A stretch of 43,605 bases of DNA from NCBI GenBank assembly GCA_001804885.1, contig MHBM01000071.1, forward strand, positions 27,033 to 70,637, read 5' to 3'. A program made the position numbers and the translations under genes. The notes under the pieces were generated by a model. It worked only from the letters and a program-made list of their open reading frames with translations. It was not told the DNA's origin and did not search any database. This document shows, in pieces, positions 7,300-15,642 of the stretch (positions are counted from its first letter, which is position 1; each line of letters begins with the position of its first letter). Source of the DNA: Lentisphaerae bacterium RIFOXYA12_FULL_48_11 (GTDB taxonomy: Bacteria > Verrucomicrobiota > Kiritimatiellia > UBA8416 > YA12-FULL-48-11).

Positions 7300-8220
7300 A
7301 TGAGGCGTATGGTTAATATTTACAGATTCAACTTTTTTTTACAGAGAGTTACAGCTGCTCCGCCTAAATACCTGTGGATAGAACCAACTAATAAATGCAA
7401 TTTTAATTGTGATATTTGTCCGGTTAATAGCCTCATGAAAAGAAAAAAAGGCTTCATGGAGATGGGTTTGTTTAAAAGAATTGTAGACAATGCAAGAAAA
7501 AACGGCATTACCGGTGTTACCATAACCAATTGGGGAGAGCCATTACTGCATCCTAAAATAGTAGACTTAGTTGAGTATGCAACAAAATCAGAAATCAAAG
7601 CTCGAATTGTAACAAATGGAAGTCTTTTAACAGACAACAAATCAAAGGAATTGATTCAAAGCGGTCTTGATTCAATTGTATTCTCAATTTACGGAAATGA
7701 AAATGATTATAAAAAAAGAACTAATATACCTTTTGAAGATATTAAAAATAAATGGTCAACATTCATTGATATTAAGAATAAATTAAACCCAAATATAAAA
7801 ATAATATTTAGAACAGTAGAAACAGACGATAATCACCCCAGGCTAAATAAGCTCATAAAAGAATGGTCACACCTGTGTGACGAATATGAAGTTCAACAGC
7901 AAACAATTTTCAAAGCGGAGCTCATAGATAATAGAAAGCTAAGTTGTCCAAGCCTGTGGATCTGTCCCGTTGTGTTATGGGATGGCCGAGTTGTACCATG
8001 CTGTGTTGATTATGATGGAGAACTTGTTGTTGGCGATATGAATAAGGATGACCTAAAGAATTTATGGAACGACGCTTTAATTAAAAATTTGAGGAAATTA
8101 CATATAAAGAATAGATTTCCTAATAGATGCTTGAAATGTGTTGAAAGAGTACCTTCCAGATTTGTCGGAATTACACTGAGATCGATTCTAAAGAAAGCAG
8201 TGAAAAAGATATTTAGTTAA
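7300..8220 (+). CDS. Radical SAM protein with SPASM domain
   Basis: A 306-residue radical SAM enzyme. The 4Fe-4S/SAM motif CNFNCDIC places cysteines at 33, 37 and 40, and a GEP-type motif (NWGEPLLHP) follows at 78-86. The C-terminal SPASM-like region has C216, C222, C234, C235, C277 and C280 for auxiliary clusters. Such proteins modify peptides or, in some surface-polysaccharide loci, sugars; the substrate here is unknown. The coding sequence is conspicuously AT-rich, with many AAA/AAT/ATA codons, compared with both neighbours, which suggests recent acquisition. The start may be the ATG at 7300 or 7309. No operon partner is obvious. Confidence 0.88.
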   Translation: MRRMVNIYRFNFFLQRVTAAPPKYLWIEPTNKCNFNCDICPVNSLMKRKKGFMEMGLFKRIVDNARKNGITGVTITNWGEPLLHPKIVDLVEYATKSEIKARIVTNGSLLTDNKSKELIQSGLDSIVFSIYGNENDYKKRTNIPFEDIKNKWSTFIDIKNKLNPNIKIIFRTVETDDNHPRLNKLIKEWSHLCDEYEVQQQTIFKAELIDNRKLSCPSLWICPVVLWDGRVVPCCVDYDGELVVGDMNKDDLKNLWNDALIKNLRKLHIKNRFPNRCLKCVERVPSRFVGITLRSILKKAVKKIFS

Positions 8221-8285
8221 TCCATTGACCGGGACCAGTGGGACATACTGGGTAAATTCTTGTGCATGAGGCATTAACAATCTAA

Positions 8286-8316
8286 TTGACGCCCCATCTC
8301 AGGAATGCGCTAAACT
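8286..8316 (+). promoter_or_regulatory. Possible promoter of wbpB
   Basis: TTGACG (8286-8291) and TAAACT (8311-8316) resemble -35 and -10 boxes with a long 19-bp spacer, about 50 bases before the wbpB start codon. The match is moderate. Confidence 0.3.
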
Positions 8317-8364
8317 ATTAAGGCTGCCCAAAAGTTACCAACTACTGAACAAGGAGAAATCATT

Positions 8365-9303
8365 ATGAATTTTGCGCTAATTGGTGCGGCTGGATTTGTC
8401 GCTCCGCGTCATATGGAGGCTATCAAGGATACTGGGCATACACTCACGGCGGCCCTTGACAAGAATGACAGTGTCGGTGTGTTGGATCGTTATTTCCCTG
8501 ATACGGCATTCTTTACGGAATTCGAAAGATTTGAGAGGCATGTGGAGAAACTTCGTCGCGGGCCGGAACAAGGGCATATTAAGTACGTCAGCATTTGTTC
8601 TCCAAATTATCTGCACGATGCCCACATCCGGTTTGCCCTGCGATCTAAAGCTGATGTTATTTGTGAAAAACCTTTAGTACTTGAACCGTGGAACCTTGCC
8701 GCCCTGACTGAAATGGAGCAGGAAACAGGCCATCGTATAAACTCGATTCTGCAGTTGCGTCTGCACCCGGCGCTTATCGCACTTCGTAATAAGGTTATGA
8801 CGACAGGTAAGAATACTGTTCATGATGTTGATCTCACCTACATTACATCCAGGGGTAAGTGGTATCTGATCTCGTGGAAGGGTGATGATCATAAGTCGGG
8901 TGGCATAGCGATGAATATAGGGGTTCACTTTTATGATTTACTCCTCTGGATCTTTGGTCCAGTTCGACAAAACAAGGTCCATCTTCTGGAATCTACCCGG
9001 GCGGCCGGATATCTGGAATTGCAGTATGCAAGGGTAAGGTGGTTCTTGTCTGTTGATGCCAGGGATTTGCCTGAATCAGCAACGCAGAACGGCAAAAACG
9101 CTTACCGTGCCTTGGTGCTTGATGGCAAGGAGGTTGAGTTTTCTGACGGTTTTAAGGATCTTCATAAGAAGAGTTATGAAGAAATCCTTTCGGGAAGAGG
9201 TTTCGGTACGGCTGATGTCCTTCCCTCGATTCAGCTTGTGCATGACATTCGGAATGCGCCGAAAGCCGGCCTGACAGGAGACTATCATCCGCTACTTCGT
9301 TGA
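8365..9303 (+). CDS. wbpB: UDP-N-acetyl-2-amino-2-deoxy-D-glucuronate 3-dehydrogenase (WbpB/WlbA type)
   Basis: A 312-residue Gfo/Idh/MocA oxidoreductase that oxidises C3 of UDP-GlcNAcA with NAD, on the route to 2,3-diacetamido-2,3-dideoxy-uronic acids. The N-terminus MNFALIGAAGFVAPRHM is the distinctive Rossmann motif of WbpB/WlbA proteins, and the family EKP motif is at 101-103 with the catalytic Lys102. A later GGIAMNIGVHFYDLL segment includes the conserved His188. AAGGAG lies upstream at usual spacing. WbpD is encoded two genes downstream; a UDP-GlcNAc 6-dehydrogenase (WbpA) is not visible, and an aminotransferase is present only at 30105. Confidence 0.93.
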   Translation: MNFALIGAAGFVAPRHMEAIKDTGHTLTAALDKNDSVGVLDRYFPDTAFFTEFERFERHVEKLRRGPEQGHIKYVSICSPNYLHDAHIRFALRSKADVICEKPLVLEPWNLAALTEMEQETGHRINSILQLRLHPALIALRNKVMTTGKNTVHDVDLTYITSRGKWYLISWKGDDHKSGGIAMNIGVHFYDLLLWIFGPVRQNKVHLLESTRAAGYLELQYARVRWFLSVDARDLPESATQNGKNAYRALVLDGKEVEFSDGFKDLHKKSYEEILSGRGFGTADVLPSIQLVHDIRNAPKAGLTGDYHPLLR

Positions 9304-9305
9304 TG

Positions 9306-9329
9306 GTTGACTGTTAATTGTTGATCGAT
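9306..9329. repeat. Left arm of inverted repeats flanking the four-helix-bundle gene
   Basis: A 24-bp GTTGACTGTTAATTGTTGAT-type sequence ending in CGAT. Its reverse complement matches 9700-9723 at about 18 of 24 positions. The two arms enclose the four-helix-bundle gene, and the right arm overlaps the start of wbpD. Confidence 0.5.
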
Positions 9330-9346
9330 CGGAAAGGGAGGGGGAC

Positions 9347-9700
9347 ATGGGCGACTATAAGCAATTGACGGCATGGCAGAAATCGATGGATCTTGTCGAA
9401 GAGGTGTATGTCTGCACGCGGGATTTCCCAAAAGAAGAAATGTATGGGTTAACAGGCCAAATTCGGCGAGCAGCGATTTCCATTCCTTCGAATCTGGCAG
9501 AAGGCGCCACTCGGGCGGGGGTAAAAGAGTTTCTACAATTTCTTCATATTGCCCGCGGATCTGCCTCTGAGTTGGAAACCCAACTATTGTTGGCTATAAG
9601 AATTGGATACCTTCCGACCAAGCAGAATCTGATTTCCAACCTGATTGGTGTCAAACAACTCATTAATGGGCTCATACGTTCGCTTAAGGAGAAACAATGA
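9347..9700 (+). CDS. Four-helix-bundle protein (23S rRNA intervening-sequence family)
   Basis: A 117-residue protein of the four-helix-bundle family, first known from 23S rRNA intervening sequences. Family marks are [15 protein letters not shown] near the start, [21 protein letters not shown] in the middle, and [20 protein letters not shown]. It is preceded by GGGAGGGGG and ends in ATGA overlapping the wbpD start. Its role is unknown; these genes are often found dropped into operons. Here it interrupts wbpB-wbpD and is flanked by imperfect inverted repeats, which suggests insertion. Confidence 0.92.
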   Translation: MGDYKQLTAWQKSMDLVEEVYVCTRDFPKEEMYGLTGQIRRAAISIPSNLAEGATRAGVKEFLQFLHIARGSASELETQLLLAIRIGYLPTKQNLISNLIGVKQLINGLIRSLKEKQ

Positions 9701-10461
9701 ACGATCAACAACCAACGACCAACAAACCTGACTATTTTATCCATGAATCATCATATTTGGATGAAGGGGCTGAAGTAGGGGCTGGTACTAAGATCTGGCA
9801 TTTTTGTCACATCATGAAAGGTGCCATGATTGGCGAAAGGTGTGTAATTGGGCAAAATGTCAATGTAGCTGGCGGGGTTGTAATCGGTAGCAACGTCAAG
9901 ATCCAGAACAACGTATCGATTTACTCTGGTGTGACTATTGAAGATGATGTGTTTCTCGGTCCATCCTGTGTCTTGACAAATGTTTCTAACCCGCGCTCTC
10001 AGGTCAGCCGTAACAACCTATATGAGAAGACTGTTATCAAGCGTGGAGCAACGATTGGGGCCAATTCCACAATTGTCTGTGGTATTACGCTTGGCCGTTA
10101 CTGTTTTGTGGCGGCAGGAGCAGTGGTTACGAAAGATGTGCCCGACTATGCATTAGTTGTTGGTAATCCCGCCCGGCAACAAGGCTGGATGAGTAGGCAT
10201 GGGCATGTGCTGCGGTCACGAGGCGCCAGCAGCGGTTCATCGTTGGTAGTTGATAGTTTATCGTCAGAGAAGGAGACGAGGATGTCTTCAGAACTACCAA
10301 CCATCCTCATTTGTCCTGAAAGCGGTTTTCGTTATCAACTAACAACTGACGACCAACAATCAACAATGCCTGTCCTCAGATGTTTGGATTTAGACGAAAA
10401 CATGCCTTTGCCAACGGAACTCTCACACGGATCGAAGTTGTACGACGAATTCAAGTTATAG
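9697..10461 (+). CDS. wbpD: WbpD/WlbB-type UDP-3-amino-uronate N-acetyltransferase
   Basis: A 254-residue left-handed beta-helix acetyltransferase that acetylates the 3-amino group of UDP-2-acetamido-3-amino-2,3-dideoxy-glucuronate. Residues 13-165 carry the hexapeptide repeats ([46 protein letters not shown]). The C-terminus keeps the known tail [25 protein letters not shown]. Two oddities come from repeat DNA: the first ten or so residues ([10 protein letters not shown]) come from the inverted-repeat arm at 9700-9723, and a low-complexity stretch at about 178-197 plus a TTDDQQST insert between CPESGFRY and LRC come from related repeats at 10242-10260 and 10332-10357. The catalytic part looks intact. 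Confidence 0.92.
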   Translation: MNDQQPTTNKPDYFIHESSYLDEGAEVGAGTKIWHFCHIMKGAMIGERCVIGQNVNVAGGVVIGSNVKIQNNVSIYSGVTIEDDVFLGPSCVLTNVSNPRSQVSRNNLYEKTVIKRGATIGANSTIVCGITLGRYCFVAAGAVVTKDVPDYALVVGNPARQQGWMSRHGHVLRSRGASSGSSLVVDSLSSEKETRMSSELPTILICPESGFRYQLTTDDQQSTMPVLRCLDLDENMPLPTELSHGSKLYDEFKL

Positions 10462-10477
10462 AGGACAGAAGTCTGAA

Positions 10478-10505
10478 GCAAATGTGCAATGTGAAGATAC
10501 GTCCC
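10478..10505. repeat. Dispersed repeat copy before glycosyltransferase gene
   Basis: GCAAATGTGCAATGTGAAG (10478-10496) followed by ATACGTCCCC, the third copy of this repeat in the window (others at 6066 and 7236). It sits between wbpD and the next glycosyltransferase. Confidence 0.6.
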
Positions 10506-10525
10506 CAGAAGGTGGTCGTTGATCA

Positions 10526-11770
10526 ATGCGGACTCTGATTCTCATCACAACACGTTTTCCTTACTTGCCTGGCGAGGAATTCATGGAAGCCGAAGTGCCC
10601 TATCTTGCATCAAAATTCGACCGTATGGTCATTGTGCCAACTTTAGTTTCCGGGAAACCTCGGGGCCTTCCACCACGCGTGGAAGTTGAGACTGGACTGG
10701 CGTCAATGTTGTCGATTTCGCGCGCAAGCAAATTATTCCTTCTCACACACCATCTTTCTTTGTTTGGAAATGCGATGCTAGGTGGTGCGGGCAGGCCACT
10801 CGCCATGTACAAAGCAATGCGGAATGCAGCTCGTATCGCCATCTGTGAAAAATGGTTCTCTACGTACCTGATGCATCGCGTTGAAAACTCGGAAAAGGTA
10901 TTATTCTTCTGTTGGTGGACGGCGCTTCCGATCCTAGGAGCGAGATTGGCAAGCAGAGGATGGCAGAACGTTGTTGGTATTGTGTCAAGAGCGCAAAGGT
11001 CCGATCTTTACATTGAGGAAGGCGGTGATCCAAACTGGCCATTCCATGAGCGTGTTCTAAGGTCTCTGGATCGTGTTTTCGTTGCCTCTGAGCATGGTGT
11101 TAGGTATCTCACCAGCCGTTATCCTTGGATGACTACTAAAGCCGAAGTTGGTCGGCTCGGTGCCGCGGACGTCGGCGTAAAAGAGCCGTCCAAGACGTCC
11201 ACGCCATTTGTTGTTTGTTCGTGCGCCTATCTGAATCCCGTCAAACGGGTTGACTTGCTCATTCGGGGCCTTGGTCATGTGGGCACCAAATTCCCTAGAG
11301 TCATGATTCAATGGCACCATTTTGGCGATGGGCCACTTCGTGCCGAGTTGGAGAACATTGCCCTTGCTTGTCTTCCTGGAAACGTTGTCGCGACGTTTCA
11401 TGGACGTGTTGATAACGCACAAGTGCGATCGTTCTATCGAAACACTTTTGTCAACCTGTTCATCAACACAAGTTCTTCAGAAGGCGTTCCTGTGTCCATC
11501 ATGGAGGCTCAAAGCGCCGGGATTCCAGTTATTGCCACAGCCGTATGTGGCACACCTGAATTGGTGAACGCAAGCAATGGATTCCTCCTGACCGCAAATC
11601 CCGATGTGGCCGAAGTTGCCGCAGCGATCGGCGCGGCAATCACTGAACCTAGTTGCTGGCTTACTAAGAGAGAAGTCAGCCGGAAGACCTGGCTGACCCT
11701 GTCTGACGCCACAAAGAATTATGGCGGTTTCGCCCATCGCCTCGGCCAGTTCTTCGATGTTCTCAAGTAA
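10526..11770 (+). CDS. Glycosyltransferase family 4 protein
   Basis: A 414-residue GT-B glycosyltransferase. The N-terminal acceptor domain begins MRTLILITTRFPYLPGEEF. The C-terminal GT4 donor domain includes CAYLNPVKRVDLLIRGL at about 235 and the signature SSSEGVPVSIMEAQSAGIPVIA from about 316, with the conserved Glu residues for nucleotide-sugar binding, then GTPELV. It probably adds one sugar of the repeat unit at the inner face of the membrane. It is bracketed by two wbpD 3' ends: the intact one at 10461 and a remnant at 11837-11916. This suggests it arrived, or was swapped in, by recombination between wbpD tails. Confidence 0.9.
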   Translation: MRTLILITTRFPYLPGEEFMEAEVPYLASKFDRMVIVPTLVSGKPRGLPPRVEVETGLASMLSISRASKLFLLTHHLSLFGNAMLGGAGRPLAMYKAMRNAARIAICEKWFSTYLMHRVENSEKVLFFCWWTALPILGARLASRGWQNVVGIVSRAQRSDLYIEEGGDPNWPFHERVLRSLDRVFVASEHGVRYLTSRYPWMTTKAEVGRLGAADVGVKEPSKTSTPFVVCSCAYLNPVKRVDLLIRGLGHVGTKFPRVMIQWHHFGDGPLRAELENIALACLPGNVVATFHGRVDNAQVRSFYRNTFVNLFINTSSSEGVPVSIMEAQSAGIPVIATAVCGTPELVNASNGFLLTANPDVAEVAAAIGAAITEPSCWLTKREVSRKTWLTLSDATKNYGGFAHRLGQFFDVLK

Positions 11771-11836
11771 AACACCGATCAGAACATTAGCAAGACATGC
11801 AACGCAGAGCGTGTTCGCCCACCGAGTGGGAACGAT

Positions 11837-11916
11837 TGCCTTGATCTTGACGAAATAAGCCGTTACCAACTGAACTCATGCGGGGCATGAAGTCGTACGA
11901 CGAGTTTAAGCTATAG
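11837..11916 (+). pseudogene. Remnant of a second wbpD 3' end
   Basis: In two adjoining frames the DNA reads CLDLDE then PLPTELMRGMKSYDEFKL and a stop, closely matching the last residues of WbpD ([26 protein letters not shown]). Nucleotide similarity continues through TATAGAGG after both stops. Nothing of the catalytic part is left. This is a recombination scar, and it lies between the GT4 gene and the flippase. Confidence 0.75.
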
Positions 11917-11941
11917 AGGGTATGGTTGAAAACCAAATGAG

Positions 11942-13468
11942 ATGAATCAGGATACAGAAAGCACTAAAGTCCTAAATCAGGGATTAACCACGGAGTCCGC
12001 AAAGCACTCCCGATCCGCAAAGGTAATGATTCTGTCATCGGGCCAAGCTCTGACCACGCTCGTGAGCATTGCCAGTGCCGCCATACTCTCGCGGGTGTTT
12101 TCCCAGCACGACTACGCCAGCTATCGGCAGACGATGCTGGCCTATATCTTTGCTGTACCATTCGTGACGTTGGGATTTGACCGGGCGCTCTACTACTTCC
12201 TGCCTGGTGAAGAGAAACGTTCGCGTGGGGTCCTGGTCGAAAACCTTCTCTGGCTTTTTTTAGGGGGGACACTACTCAGTCTTTTTCTACTGGTTGGCGG
12301 GAATCACCTGCTGGCAATTCGTTTCAACAATCCAGATCTTGCCAAGCTATTACTGCTATTAATTCCCTATCCGCTATTGATGTTGCCTGCCGCATCCTTG
12401 TCAGCTTGTCTGATGGCACGCAATCGAACGGAACAGGTGGCAGGCTTCAACGTTGGCAGTCGCCTGCTGATGTTATTGGCAATCGTTGTGCCATGCCTGA
12501 TCTGGGCCAGTCCTGACACTGCGATCATTGGTACGGTTGTCGGTGCGGCCGTTACGACCATCGTAGCGTTGATACTAATGTTCCGTGCCTGCAATACAGG
12601 CAGTTGGTATCCAACTTTAGCGGGAATAGGAAAACAGATCCGATGCAGTGTGCCCCTGGGACTTGCGACTCTTATTGGAGCTGTGTCAGTGAGCCTCGAT
12701 CAGGTGATGGTCGCGGCGATCTGCACCCCTGCAGTCTTCGCAATTTACGTCAACGGGGCCATGGAGATACCGCTGATTGGTATGATAACAGGCTCCGTTA
12801 CATCCGTGCTTATAGTGGACTATGTCAAACTCTACAAAGAAGGTCACGTTTCAGAGATCATTGCGCTGATACATCGTGCAATGGTAAAATGTGCGTTACT
12901 TCTGTTTCCAGCCATGGTATTTCTGATGTGCATGGCACCGGAACTGATGTGTCTTTTATTTGGTACGCCCTACGAGAACAGCGCCATTCCCTTTCGCATC
13001 TATCTGCTCATGCTTCCGGTCCGCACCATCACATTCGGTGCGGTACTTCTGGCGACGGGCCACAGCCGGGAAGTTCTGATCCAGTCCGTGATCTCGCTTG
13101 CAACGAATGCCTTGCTCCTCTGGTGCGCGATCCGCTTTCTCGGGCCATTGCTGGCTCCGATCGGACCAGTCGTTTCGGGCTATGTATTCGTTGTGCCCTA
13201 TCTGGTTCTCACACTCCGAGCGGTCCTTAGATGTTCGATTGCCTCGTTGTTTCCATGGGTCGAGCTGGCCAAGGTGATGGGTGTGAGTTGTTTTGCCGCA
13301 CCTTTTCTGATGGCGCTTAAGTACTACGGGGCAGACTGGTCTAATACGGTTGTTCTGGTTACTGCCGGCGTTGTGTACGGAGTGATTACGTTCAGTGGAC
13401 TATTCGCGTTCGGTTGGAGTGATGCCTTGCCTTGGCGAGAATGGATGCGAAGACTTACGACACGTTGA
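11942..13468 (+). CDS. Wzx-like polysaccharide flippase
   Basis: A 508-residue integral membrane protein of the MOP/polysaccharide-transport superfamily. A soluble N-terminal tail is followed by KVMILSSGQALTTLVSIASAAILSRVFS, the usual first helix, and about 12-14 hydrophobic segments run to the C-terminus (e.g. FAIYVNGAMEIPLIGMITGSV, ALLLWCAIRFLGPLLAPIGPVVSGYVF). It would flip the undecaprenyl-linked repeat unit across the inner membrane. It is the only flippase in the window and lies centrally among the glycosyltransferases. No good Shine-Dalgarno sequence is seen, and the preceding DNA is the wbpD remnant. Confidence 0.9.
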   Translation: MNQDTESTKVLNQGLTTESAKHSRSAKVMILSSGQALTTLVSIASAAILSRVFSQHDYASYRQTMLAYIFAVPFVTLGFDRALYYFLPGEEKRSRGVLVENLLWLFLGGTLLSLFLLVGGNHLLAIRFNNPDLAKLLLLLIPYPLLMLPAASLSACLMARNRTEQVAGFNVGSRLLMLLAIVVPCLIWASPDTAIIGTVVGAAVTTIVALILMFRACNTGSWYPTLAGIGKQIRCSVPLGLATLIGAVSVSLDQVMVAAICTPAVFAIYVNGAMEIPLIGMITGSVTSVLIVDYVKLYKEGHVSEIIALIHRAMVKCALLLFPAMVFLMCMAPELMCLLFGTPYENSAIPFRIYLLMLPVRTITFGAVLLATGHSREVLIQSVISLATNALLLWCAIRFLGPLLAPIGPVVSGYVFVVPYLVLTLRAVLRCSIASLFPWVELAKVMGVSCFAAPFLMALKYYGADWSNTVVLVTAGVVYGVITFSGLFAFGWSDALPWREWMRRLTTR

Positions 13469-13532
13469 TTATGGCGAAACGGTGTGTGACCCGTAGGCTG
13501 AAGGATGAACAAAAAACAATAGGGATCAGAAA

Positions 13533-13670
13533 ATGAGGTTTGAAGAGGGCTGTTACGAAAATGCTGATCTGAGGGCCATCAAGAATGTTAGCGCTGCTGA
13601 TCGACAACGTATTGCAAAGTTCGCATACAAGTCACCGCTTGATGTTAGTTGTGGGAAAGATTTCTTTTGA
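13533..13670 (+). CDS. Short hypothetical ORF
   Basis: A 45-codon frame (MRFEEGCYENADLRAIKNVSAADRQ...KDFF) with AGGGA about eight bases upstream. The composition is protein-like, but no family is recognised. It could be the N-terminus of a gene whose remainder was lost, since it stands alone between the flippase and a methyltransferase and ends just before a repeat-like GTATATTTTGGTATACGTCCC. Confidence 0.3.
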   Translation: MRFEEGCYENADLRAIKNVSAADRQRIAKFAYKSPLDVSCGKDFF

Positions 13671-13728
13671 AACAGAAGTGAGCCCGGAAGTATATTTTGG
13701 TATACGTCCCATCTACTAGGAAACAATC

Positions 13729-14625
13729 ATGAATATAAATGAATTAGTGCAAATTCTCTGCTGCCCTTGTTGCAAATCAAACTTAGAAATTACTCAACAC
13801 ATGTTAATCTGTCGGAAGTGCTCTGGAAAAGTACTTTCTACTGGTCGTTTGCTTGATTTTCGAGCTTTAGTTCCTCAGATACCCTTGCACTTTGCTAGAT
13901 ATACCCAAAAGTTACATGAGCAGGCTGGACAAACAATGCCGGATATCCCCATAGATGGGCGGGTTCAGGCAATATTGGACAAAGCAAGAATGCTTGGGGC
14001 GGGTGATGTTTGTTTGGAGATTGGCGGCGCGGATGGTGTAATGACACAATGTTTAGAATCTCTGTACACAACTGTTCTCTCTCTGGATTTTGGGATGTCA
14101 TTTCTTGAAAGAGTTGAGAAAAAAACTAAAAAAACAATCTGTTTATGCGGTGATACTCACTTTTTACCGTTGCGAGATCGATCCGTAAATCTTGTAGTTT
14201 GTTCGGAGGTGCTCGAGCATGTGGCTGTCCCGACACAGCTTATGTTGGAAATCAGGCGGGTTTTAACAAGTGGTGGCAAATGCATTCTCAGTGTTCCTAA
14301 CGAAGAGACATTGAATTTCTTGATGACCGGACGAAAAACCAAGCAGATTCCTGGGTGCGATTCTCATGTAACGTTTTATACCGCAGCAACATTGAGGAAG
14401 TTTCTTTTTCGCATGGGATTTGATATTCTTGAATTTCGTTATCTTTCTGCTCCCTTAAAAATGAGTATTTCGCCAAGAAAAATCATCTCTTCTCTGAAAG
14501 GAATGTTGTTTCCTTCTCATCTGTTTTGTTTGATCCAGCCTATGAAAAGACCTGATATATATTGGGAATCTTTGTCGTTCGCTATTGGTTCAGATGTAAA
14601 TCATGGCATCTTGAATGGGGAATAA
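13729..14625 (+). CDS. SAM-dependent methyltransferase with N-terminal zinc-ribbon (Trm112-like)
   Basis: A 298-residue class I methyltransferase. The N-terminus has a Trm112-like cysteine cluster (C11-C15 region, then C28 and C31). Motif I is VCLEIGGADG at about 94-103, followed by LSLDFGMSFL, and EVLEHVAVPTQLMLEIRRVL is the typical methyltransferase_11 segment. It probably methylates a sugar or a glycan terminus. It is the first of a compact block of four genes (13729-18655) with 6-base spacing or 4-base overlaps. Base composition is somewhat AT-richer than in the flippase gene. Confidence 0.88.
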   Translation: MNINELVQILCCPCCKSNLEITQHMLICRKCSGKVLSTGRLLDFRALVPQIPLHFARYTQKLHEQAGQTMPDIPIDGRVQAILDKARMLGAGDVCLEIGGADGVMTQCLESLYTTVLSLDFGMSFLERVEKKTKKTICLCGDTHFLPLRDRSVNLVVCSEVLEHVAVPTQLMLEIRRVLTSGGKCILSVPNEETLNFLMTGRKTKQIPGCDSHVTFYTAATLRKFLFRMGFDILEFRYLSAPLKMSISPRKIISSLKGMLFPSHLFCLIQPMKRPDIYWESLSFAIGSDVNHGILNGE

Positions 14626-14631
14626 GAAAAT

Positions 14632-15642
14632 ATGGTATGTGAAAAACCAGATCAATCCATTGAATTAAATTCTGTATTACATCAGCAAAAATGCAATTTG
14701 TGCGGTGGATCAAGTACCCCGGTAAACACGTTATTCTTGTTGGGATTAATTAACTGTACAACATATAAATGCGATAATTGTGGCGCGTTTTTCCGTTTTC
14801 CACTGCCAAATGAACAAGCAGTAGCTCAATATTATGCATCTCGCTATTTCCGCTATTCTGACAAAATCGAGCGAACTATGGCTGAACGTCAGGGACAATG
14901 GATTTTACAAGCGTTGAAACAGGACGGCATTGCATCAGATACAGTAAATTATGTTGAAGTTGGTGCCGGTAGAGGATGGTTGGTTTCGTTCATGCAGAAC
15001 CAGGGCACAGCTTCTGCTGTTGGGTACGAGCCCGATAGTGCTTCTGTAGCCTGGGGGCAGAATACCTTTGGGATTGATCTCCAAAAGGGATCCTGGATGG
15101 ATGCGTTACAGTCCGAGGATCTTCCGAAAAAAGGTGTTTTTCTCTTGTCGCTAGTTCATGTCTTAGAGCATTTGCATTCGCCGCTGGAGGTGTTGCAGGA
15201 GCTAAAGAAGTGTTACCACGATCCATATATATTTATTGAAGTACCTGATGCAAGATATGAAGGACCTGTCATGGAATTAGACACTTTCCCAAAAAGTTCA
15301 ATGGGGCAGCATTTCTGGTCATTTACTGAGCAAACCCTGAGTGTTGTATTAAAAAGGACAGGGTTTTCTGTCATTGCTATGGAAAAGGATGGTGATTTTC
15401 GTTTCTGGAATAACCGGTTAACAACTTTAAGAATCTGGAAGGATATAACAGATCTTTATCGCGGATGGAATTGTAATGAATTCAATCTTAAGCAAGGGGC
15501 GATTTCATCATTAACGATTCTTTGCCGGTGTTTATTTGCTGGATTAAAGACGCGGATGCTAAGGCTTCAAGGGCATGGCTGTAATAGACTTGATCTGCCA
15601 ATTATTCGTGTGCTTGCCAAAGCTGTACCACCTTCATTATGA
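14632..15642 (+). CDS. SAM-dependent methyltransferase with N-terminal CxxC pairs
   Basis: A 336-residue class I methyltransferase with an N-terminal zinc-binding part (C21, C24, C47, C50) as in C-methyltransferase-like sugar enzymes. Motif I is VNYVEVGAGRGWLVSFM from about residue 105, and LSLVHVLEHLHSPLEVLQEL follows. The later GQHFWSFTEQTLSVVLKRTGF segment is common in this subfamily. It overlaps the next gene by four bases, so the two are probably coupled. The substrate is not determinable; a glycan or nucleotide-sugar is likely from context. Confidence 0.88.
   Translation: MVCEKPDQSIELNSVLHQQKCNLCGGSSTPVNTLFLLGLINCTTYKCDNCGAFFRFPLPNEQAVAQYYASRYFRYSDKIERTMAERQGQWILQALKQDGIASDTVNYVEVGAGRGWLVSFMQNQGTASAVGYEPDSASVAWGQNTFGIDLQKGSWMDALQSEDLPKKGVFLLSLVHVLEHLHSPLEVLQELKKCYHDPYIFIEVPDARYEGPVMELDTFPKSSMGQHFWSFTEQTLSVVLKRTGFSVIAMEKDGDFRFWNNRLTTLRIWKDITDLYRGWNCNEFNLKQGAISSLTILCRCLFAGLKTRMLRLQGHGCNRLDLPIIRVLAKAVPPSL

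Noticed and set aside
12604..13230. Plus-strand open frame of 208 codons inside the flippase gene
   Set aside because: It is another frame of the flippase; the protein is Cys/His/Ser-rich with no membrane segments or family.
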